11,401 bases of DNA from Desulfatirhabdium sp964549995 (lineage in GTDB: Bacteria; Desulfobacterota; Desulfobacteria; Desulfobacterales; Desulfatirhabdiaceae). Location of the stretch: assembly GCA_964549995.1 (NCBI GenBank), contig CAZJXF010000108.1:1-11401 (forward strand), read 5' to 3'. A program made the position numbers and the translations under genes. Each line of letters begins with the position of its first letter. Position 1 is the first letter of the stretch. A model generated the notes under the pieces. The model was not told the DNA's origin, searched no databases, and saw nothing but the letters and a program-made list of their open reading frames with translations. Shown in pieces: positions 6,817 to 11,401 of this stretch.

Positions 6817-7286
6817 AGACAGCCATGCCCGGCATGGGTTTCAGGGCCTTGCAGGGCCTGATCGGATAAAGAGACAAATGCAGCTTGATGGACAATCATC
6901 CAATGGTAAAATGGGTAAATTTCCTTGAAAGCGTCTGCGGAAAGATGGCTGCGCAGCACGTCCACCCATGTGTCGAGCTGAGCAGGCCAATAGGTCAGTT
7001 GAAACCCATGCGCCCGATAGGCCCGAAACACCCACAAAACCGTGTCCACAAGGACTTCGGGGCTGTAAAGCGCCATCAGCGATTCCATGAACCGGGCATG
7101 GTTTCGATGGTTGTCTTCCATCATGGAAATATTGCCGCCGACCATGTAATCGATATCGGTGCGGCTTTTCATGAGCCGGTTGATTTCGGAAGCCATGGCA
7201 TCCCGATGCCGGGCATATTCCGCTACGGCTTCTGAAGAGGGTTGATGGAGCATACGAGCCGATGCGATCAATTCTTCTCTCGTCAT
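6813..7286 (-). CDS. Small helical protein of unrecognised family, first gene of B12/c-di-GMP operon
   Basis: This is a 157-residue, apparently all-helical soluble protein that I cannot assign to a family. Notable segments are YARHRDAMASEINRLM (about 24-39), MMEDNHRNHARFMESLM (55-71), and a very aromatic stretch, VLWVFRAYRAHGFQLTYWP then AQLDTW (83-107). IYPFYHWMIVHQAAF lies at 123-137. The concentration of His and Trp in the middle and late helices suggests a ligand-binding bundle; a globin-like or other sensor fold is possible but I see no decisive motif. The ATG at 7286 is preceded by GAGGAGGAGGAT, a strong ribosome binding site; an in-frame start at 7313 is less likely. Its stop overlaps the diguanylate cyclase start by 4 nt (ATGA), so it works in the same operon, probably as input or partner of the cyclase and B12 protein. 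The gene before it ends 39 nt upstream on the same strand. Confidence 0.82.
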   Translation of the reverse strand: MTREELIASARMLHQPSSEAVAEYARHRDAMASEINRLMKSRTDIDYMVGGNISMMEDNHRNHARFMESLMALYSPEVLVDTVLWVFRAYRAHGFQLTYWPAQLDTWVDVLRSHLSADAFKEIYPFYHWMIVHQAAFVSLSDQALQGPETHAGHGCL

Positions 7287-7325
7287 ATCCTCCTCCTCAT
7301 GCTGTTGATGCATCCATGTTCATTT

Positions 7326-8972
7326 TTATGGAGCGATCTCCCCCGTATCGATCCGCTCCCAATCATAGCCGACGATGTTTCGGGTCGTCTTGGAAAACTC
7401 GACCCCGATCAGCACGATCTCGCCTTTGCCGGCGTATTTCTCCCAGTAGCGCTTGCTCCGGATCTGCTCGATGGCCTTCTGGGTCGAGGTGTCGAGCTCC
7501 ACGACCTTGAATTCGAAGAGATAGACCTTGCCGCCGTAGATCACCGCCATATCGATCCGACCGACATTCGTCGAATCTTCCACCCGGACATCCAGACCGA
7601 TCGCCGTAAAATAGCAGTAGAAAACGCTTGCATAGAAGGCCTCGTAGGCCGCCACCCGGCTGCTTGCATACCACTCGTTGGGAATCGAGGCGAAAAAAGC
7701 GTGGAAAATGTCCCGAAGCGGAGCCGGATCGCCTGCCGTTAATGCGCGGTAGAGCTCCATTCGTCTTCGGGTGCTCTCGGACGGGTTTTGGGTAAAATGG
7801 TGGAGCAGGCATTCGGTGAGACTCCGCTTCACCTCGAGGTTTGGATATCCCAGCCGATAATTGCGGGTTTCCAGGATAGTCTCCGTTCCGACGATCGTCA
7901 GATACCCTGTCTGGAACAAAAGCGCCTCGAGCTCGATCCGGTCCACGTCGAAGGCTCCGAGGATCGTGTCGGTCGTCTCGATCCTCTCGAGATTCGGCAC
8001 CGGAAAACGCCGCTCTTCGATCAGCTTGATCAGAAACGACGGGCTGCCCGTCTCGAACCAATAGCTGCGGAAATCCTTCGTATCGAGAAACAACAGGATA
8101 TCGAAAGGATTGTAGACCGGCTCGCCCAGGAAGTTGTATCCGTTGTACCAGCGCCGTACAGCATCGAGATCCACACCCGAAAGCCGCTCGGCAAAGGTCG
8201 TCACCATCTCCTCGTGGGTATAGCCGCAGATCGTGGCGTAGCGCTCGTGAAGGGTGATGTCCTGTAGGTTGTTCAATCCGCTGAAAAGCGACACCTTGCT
8301 GAACTTGCTCACCCCCGTGATGAACACGAACTTGAGATACCGATCCGCATCCTTGATCACCGAATAGATGTTCTTGAGCTCGTCCCGGATTTCCGTCGCT
8401 ACCGCAGGCTTGTCGATGTTGTCCAAAATCGGCTTGTCGTATTCGTCCACCAGAACGACGACCGGTGCGCCGGCTCGTTCCGACAGCCGCTCGATCAGCT
8501 CGAAAAAGCGGCTACGAATGGCCTTTCCCTTCAGAACGATCCCCTGCCGCTCGAGAATCCGCTCGAGCATGTCCTCGAACACCACCCGAAGCTCCGCCAC
8601 GTCCCGGATCACCCCTGCCCCGAAGCTGATATGGATCACTGGATACTGCACCCTCCAGTCCCAGTGATCTTCGAGATACAGCCCCCGAAACAGCTCTCGA
8701 TTCCCCAGAAAAGCCTCCTCGATGGTGCTGAGGAGCAACGATTTTCCGAAGCGCCGTGGTCGGGAAAGAAAAAAATACCCGCCTTCCTGCATCGCCAGAT
8801 CGGCGACGAGCTCTGTTTTATCGACATAGTAGAAATCGCCGGCTTTCCGTATTTTCTCGAACGTCTGAATCCCGATCGGCAGCTTTTTCATGTCGATATT
8901 TCTCCAATCTTCGGGCAGATCGAATTCGCGATCGTTCAAAGGAGCAAAGGCCCTTTCGGTTTCTTCTGCCAC
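7326..8972 (-). CDS. AAA-ATPase with C-terminal PD-(D/E)XK nuclease-like domain
   Basis: This is a 548-residue protein of the AAA-ATPase_like plus PDDEXK_9 (DUF1703) type. The usual opening KLPIGIQTFEKIR is at 30-42. The P-loop is the family form RPRRFGKS (71-78), Walker B is VVVLVDE (171-177), and a sensor-like strand FVFITGVSKFSK is at 215-226. The C-terminal nuclease-like domain keeps Asp474 (GRIDMAV) and Glu487-x-Lys489 (YLFEFKV), so both domains look intact. These genes are often present in many copies per genome in anaerobes; their role is not established, and defence or mobile-element functions are only suggestions. The GTG at 8972 follows AGGAG by 3 nt and comes soon after an in-frame stop. 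An ATG at 8891, giving MKKLPIG, is an equally serious alternative and matches where the conserved region begins. Its stop is 39 nt before the helical-protein start. Confidence 0.9.
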   Translation of the reverse strand: MAEETERAFAPLNDREFDLPEDWRNIDMKKLPIGIQTFEKIRKAGDFYYVDKTELVADLAMQEGGYFFLSRPRRFGKSLLLSTIEEAFLGNRELFRGLYLEDHWDWRVQYPVIHISFGAGVIRDVAELRVVFEDMLERILERQGIVLKGKAIRSRFFELIERLSERAGAPVVVLVDEYDKPILDNIDKPAVATEIRDELKNIYSVIKDADRYLKFVFITGVSKFSKVSLFSGLNNLQDITLHERYATICGYTHEEMVTTFAERLSGVDLDAVRRWYNGYNFLGEPVYNPFDILLFLDTKDFRSYWFETGSPSFLIKLIEERRFPVPNLERIETTDTILGAFDVDRIELEALLFQTGYLTIVGTETILETRNYRLGYPNLEVKRSLTECLLHHFTQNPSESTRRRMELYRALTAGDPAPLRDIFHAFFASIPNEWYASSRVAAYEAFYASVFYCYFTAIGLDVRVEDSTNVGRIDMAVIYGGKVYLFEFKVVELDTSTQKAIEQIRSKRYWEKYAGKGEIVLIGVEFSKTTRNIVGYDWERIDTGEIAP

Positions 8973-9020
8973 AAGCTCCTGTGTGAATCAAGACAGCTTT
9001 TCTTTCACTCGATAAGATGA

Positions 9021-9334
9021 TGACGGGCTCGCAAAAAGTCGCTTCATCCCTGGCTATGGTTCTTCACGGGCCTGAGCATGGGGGGGAGAACCGCCTTTTG
9101 ATATTGCATCGGATACTTGTTTGAAGCCGCCGGAGATCGTTGGGCCGGGCATGCTCATTCAAGTCATATCTGTTTGAATAACAAGATGTTGCATTCCAAT
9201 GACCCATCGTTGAAGTCTGGCCACATGCCCGGCCCTTACGAGCTCGGGCGGCTGAGTTTATCCGATGCAACGAAAAAGGCGTGTCTCCCCCCATGCTCGG
9301 GACCGGCAATACCCAAAAATCAGGGAAAAGTCGC
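9021..9334. repeat. Long interrupted inverted-repeat element, copy 2
   Basis: This is a homologue of the 3386-3699 element in the same orientation and the same 314-nt extent. It begins with the conserved CTCGCAAAAAGTCGC (ending at 9042). Nested perfect stems are 9074-9085 with 9287-9298 (12 bp), 9104-9115 with 9259-9270 (12 bp), 9125-9131 with 9247-9253 (7 bp), and 9142-9153 with 9224-9235 (12 bp). They enclose a 70-nt loop at 9154-9223. Stem sequences differ from copy 1 but stay complementary. Unpaired segments such as GTTTGAAGC, CGGAGATCGTTGG, TACGAG and GCTGAGTTT are shared with copy 1. At the right end AAAAGTCGC (9326-9334) is direct rather than inverted, unlike copy 1. It lies between the divergent AAA-ATPase and oxidoreductase genes, in both of their upstream regions. 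Confidence 0.82.
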
Positions 9335-9469
9335 AAGAGGGGCGCGCTCGTATCTGGGAGGGATGTTGCTATCATGTATTGGCACCGGAGTGCAATCTAT
9401 GATATGGAGAATGTCCCAAAAAGAAATGAACCTTTGAAACAACCGAGCGATTCTTTGTGGAGGCACTAT
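9335..9469 (+). promoter_or_regulatory. Leader of the aldehyde:ferredoxin oxidoreductase gene
   Basis: These 135 nt follow the repeat element and should hold the promoter. TTGGCA at 9379-9384 matches the -35 consensus at 5 of 6 positions, but no good -10 lies 16-18 nt away; TATGAT at 9398-9403 is a good -10 but only 13 nt downstream. The assignment is therefore tentative. GGAGG at 9459-9463, spaced 6 nt from the ATG at 9470, is a strong ribosome binding site and settles the start codon. Confidence 0.3.
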
Positions 9470-11317
9470 ATGAATCAACACACATGGTTTGGTTGGCGGG
9501 GAAAATTGCTTCGGGTGGATCTGAGCAAGGGGAAGGTATCGACGGAAGTCATCGATCCGAAAGTCGCCAAAGACTACATCGGCGCCAGAGGCTGGGGCAT
9601 CCGATACCTCCTCGATGAGGTGGACCCGGGATGCGACCCGCTGGGTCCCGAAAACAAAATGATCCTGGCCTGCGGACCGCTCACGGCCACCGCTGCACCC
9701 ACAGGCGCCCGTTACGTCATCACGACCAAATCCCCCCTGAGCGGGGCCATCACCGTATCGAATTCCGGCGGGCAATTCCCTGCAGAACTCAAGAAGACCG
9801 GATTCGACATGATTCTGGTCGAAGGGGTTTCCGAAAAACCGGTGTATCTCTGGATCGACGGCGAACATGCCGAACTGCGATCCGCCGAACATGTCTGGGG
9901 AAAAACCACCCACGAAGCCGACGACATCCTCAGAAACGAAACCGATGAACAAGCGAAAACGGCGGTGATCGGCCCTGCCGGAGAGCACCGGGTCCTATTC
10001 GCTGCCGTGATGAACGACCGGGATCGAGCGGCGGGCAGAGGGGGTGTCGGTGCCGTGATGGGGGCCAAAAGACTCAAGGGCATCGTCGTTCGAGGAACCT
10101 CCGATGTCCCCCTGGCAGACCCGCAAGCTTTCAAGGACGCCAATGCCCGCTATCGGGACATTTTCAAGGCTGCCGTCCAGAAGATCCCCCCCGTCCTGCG
10201 CCTTCACGGAACGGCCATCACCGCAGCCGTCACCCATCAGCGAGGCGTGTTCCCTACCCGGAACTTCCAGACCGGTCAGTTCGACGGATGGGAAGACATT
10301 TATGGAGAGACCCTCACCAAGAAATTCCTGGTGAAAGCCAAACCCTGTTTCAGCTGTCCGATCGCATGCGGTCGGGTGACGCGCATTCCCGACGGTCCTT
10401 TTCAGGGTGAAGGGGAAGGCCCCGAATACGAAACTATTTATTCGCTGGGGTCCGACTGCGGCATTCGGGATCTGGCCGCACTCACCAAGGCGAACTATCT
10501 CTGCAACGAGCTCGGGCTCGACACGATCAGCATGGGCTCTGCCGTCGCCTGTGCGATGGAATTGTTTGAAAAAGGGGTGTTGACCGCCGAAGACATCGGT
10601 TTTCCGCTGCCCTGGGGAGATGGGGCCGCTTTGGTCGAACTCGTCAAACGGACGGCTTTGCGTTCCGGTTTCGGTGACCGTTTGGCCGAAGGCAGCCTGC
10701 GGCTTGCCGCAAGCTGCGGTCATCCGGAATTGGCCATGGTTTCCAAGGGGGTGGATTTCGCCGGATACGACCCGCGCGGCAGTCAGGGGATGGGCCTGGC
10801 TTATGCCACATCCCCCATGGGGGCATCCCACATGCGAGGAGATACGGCCTACTGCGAACTGCTCGGCGTCCCATACGCCATCGATCCTTTGAGCTGGCAA
10901 GACAAGGCCGGACTCGTTGCCAAATGGCAGGATACGTTTTCGATCATCGATGCGGCCGGTCTCTGCGTATTCTTCAGCGTCCGGTATCTCATGGACGGAA
11001 CCCTCGATCTGCGCCCAACGGGCATTCTCGAGCTTCTCAACGCCGCAACCGGTGCAGACTACACCCTGGAAGAACTGGAGCTGGCCGGAGAGCGTATCTT
11101 CAACGCCGAGCGTCTATTTCTGATGCGAGCCGGATTCGATCGAACCCACGACACCCTGCCGCCCCGGATCGTGAACGAACCCATGCCGGAGGGCCCGGCC
11201 AAAGGGCTTGTGTGCCATCTCGATGAAATGCTCGATGCCTACTACCCGATCCGCGGCTGGAGTCGGGACGGGAAACCGACCCAGGAGACCCTGAGACGCC
11301 TCGGATTGTCGATGTGA
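9470..11317 (+). CDS. aor: Aldehyde:ferredoxin oxidoreductase (tungsten AOR family)
   Basis: This is a 615-residue enzyme of the AOR family, which oxidises aldehydes to carboxylic acids, or the reverse, at a tungsten (rarely molybdenum) bis-pyranopterin centre with ferredoxin as electron partner. The N-terminal domain shows GKLLRVDLSKGK, GARGWG (38-43) and SNSGGQFPAELKKTGFD. The 4Fe-4S ligands are Cys293, Cys296 and Cys300 (CFSCPIAC) plus distal Cys499 in DAAGLC (494-499), which is also the second pterin-binding motif; NELGLD is the first. Glu319 (GPEYET) and His454 (GASHMRGD) fall where the proposed catalytic Glu and His of the Pyrococcus furiosus enzyme lie. The substrate cannot be read. 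The ATG at 9470 is fixed by GGAGG; longer frames to 9281 run into the repeat element. It probably forms an operon with the gene at 11347. Confidence 0.93.
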   Translation: MNQHTWFGWRGKLLRVDLSKGKVSTEVIDPKVAKDYIGARGWGIRYLLDEVDPGCDPLGPENKMILACGPLTATAAPTGARYVITTKSPLSGAITVSNSGGQFPAELKKTGFDMILVEGVSEKPVYLWIDGEHAELRSAEHVWGKTTHEADDILRNETDEQAKTAVIGPAGEHRVLFAAVMNDRDRAAGRGGVGAVMGAKRLKGIVVRGTSDVPLADPQAFKDANARYRDIFKAAVQKIPPVLRLHGTAITAAVTHQRGVFPTRNFQTGQFDGWEDIYGETLTKKFLVKAKPCFSCPIACGRVTRIPDGPFQGEGEGPEYETIYSLGSDCGIRDLAALTKANYLCNELGLDTISMGSAVACAMELFEKGVLTAEDIGFPLPWGDGAALVELVKRTALRSGFGDRLAEGSLRLAASCGHPELAMVSKGVDFAGYDPRGSQGMGLAYATSPMGASHMRGDTAYCELLGVPYAIDPLSWQDKAGLVAKWQDTFSIIDAAGLCVFFSVRYLMDGTLDLRPTGILELLNAATGADYTLEELELAGERIFNAERLFLMRAGFDRTHDTLPPRIVNEPMPEGPAKGLVCHLDEMLDAYYPIRGWSRDGKPTQETLRRLGLSM

Positions 11318-11346
11318 ATCCCCATCCATCAAAAAGGAGAAACACC

Positions 11347-11401
11347 ATGCCAACGATCGACCCCAAGAAAACGGCCCTGTCCCTGTTTGAAGAATTCAAG
11401 A
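11347..11401 (+). CDS. Start of an unidentified gene downstream of aor (partial)
   Basis: An ATG at 11347 is preceded by AAAAAGGAGA (11331-11340) with ideal spacing and lies 29 nt past the aor stop. The 18 visible residues read MPTIDPKKTALSLFEEFK and continue beyond the window. This is too short to identify. Its position suggests it is in the aor operon, where electron-transfer or cofactor partners are common, but that is inference from context only. Confidence 0.6.
   Translation, partial: MPTIDPKKTALSLFEEFK

Noticed and set aside
5962..6861. A 299-codon plus-strand open frame opposite the diguanylate cyclase
   Set aside because: It is an antisense shadow of a gene with full GGDEF motifs; high GC in the third codon position leaves long antisense frames.
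9380..9394. Sigma-54-like site TGGCAC-N5-TGCA upstream of aor
   Set aside because: The spacing between the GG and GC elements is one nucleotide too short for sigma-54, and no activator gene is nearby.
9064..9437. Open frames of about 105 residues within repeat copy 2
   Set aside because: They are the same kind of repeat-derived frames as in copy 1, on both strands, without start signals.
9281..9469. In-frame N-terminal extension of the oxidoreductase (63 extra codons)
   Set aside because: It runs into the inverted-repeat element, has no family similarity, and the ATG at 9470 has a strong GGAGG site and the normal family start.
9995..10900. A 301-codon minus-strand open frame opposite the oxidoreductase
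   Set aside because: It is antisense to a complete AOR gene, with no domain or ribosome binding site.

Overview
The window reads as chromosomal DNA of an anaerobic, probably sulfate-reducing or related member of the Desulfobacterota (Deltaproteobacteria). This is an inference from gene content: a tungsten-type aldehyde:ferredoxin oxidoreductase, a butyryl-CoA-dehydrogenase-like enzyme, an XRE-cupin regulator, a stand-alone cobalamin-binding sensor-like protein and an AAA/PD-(D/E)XK protein, all with moderately GC-rich coding sequence. No rRNA, tRNA, CRISPR array, prophage or recognisable transposase was found.

Layout. Positions 1-1877 run rightward: the 3' end of nadB (NAD synthesis), a complete type I dnaJ, and queD (7-deazapurine/queuosine pathway). 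Convergent to these, on the minus strand, are a CYTH-domain protein (class IV adenylate cyclase-like) and an XRE-cupin regulator with overlapping ends (1893-3157). A gene-free stretch (3158-3701) holds a perfect 27-bp palindrome and the first copy of a large inverted-repeat element. Next comes a leftward block: acyl-CoA dehydrogenase (3702-4853), then upstream of it a probable signalling operon. That operon is transcribed as an unrecognised helical protein (7286-6813), a PAS-GGDEF diguanylate cyclase (6816-5767) and a cobalamin-binding protein (5747-5046), closed by a likely intrinsic terminator at 4973-5011. Further upstream and on the same strand is an AAA-ATPase/PD-(D/E)XK protein (8972-7326). 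A second gene-free stretch (8973-9469) holds the second inverted-repeat copy. The window ends with the rightward aldehyde:ferredoxin oxidoreductase gene (9470-11317) and the first codons of the next gene.

Two things stand out. First, the elements at 3386-3699 and 9021-9334 are homologous and lie in the same orientation. Each folds into a long interrupted hairpin. The paired arms differ between the copies, yet every change is matched on the opposite arm, while the roughly 70-nt apical loop keeps short motifs at identical offsets. That pattern suggests a structured RNA or a folded single-stranded DNA element. Second, the 7286-5046 operon links a cobalamin domain carrying photoreceptor-type motifs (Wx9EH and ExHxxG), but no DNA-binding domain, to a diguanylate cyclase with an intact active site and inhibitory site, and to a small helical protein of unknown family. 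A light- or cobalamin-to-c-di-GMP sensing module is a reasonable hypothesis, not a demonstrated function.
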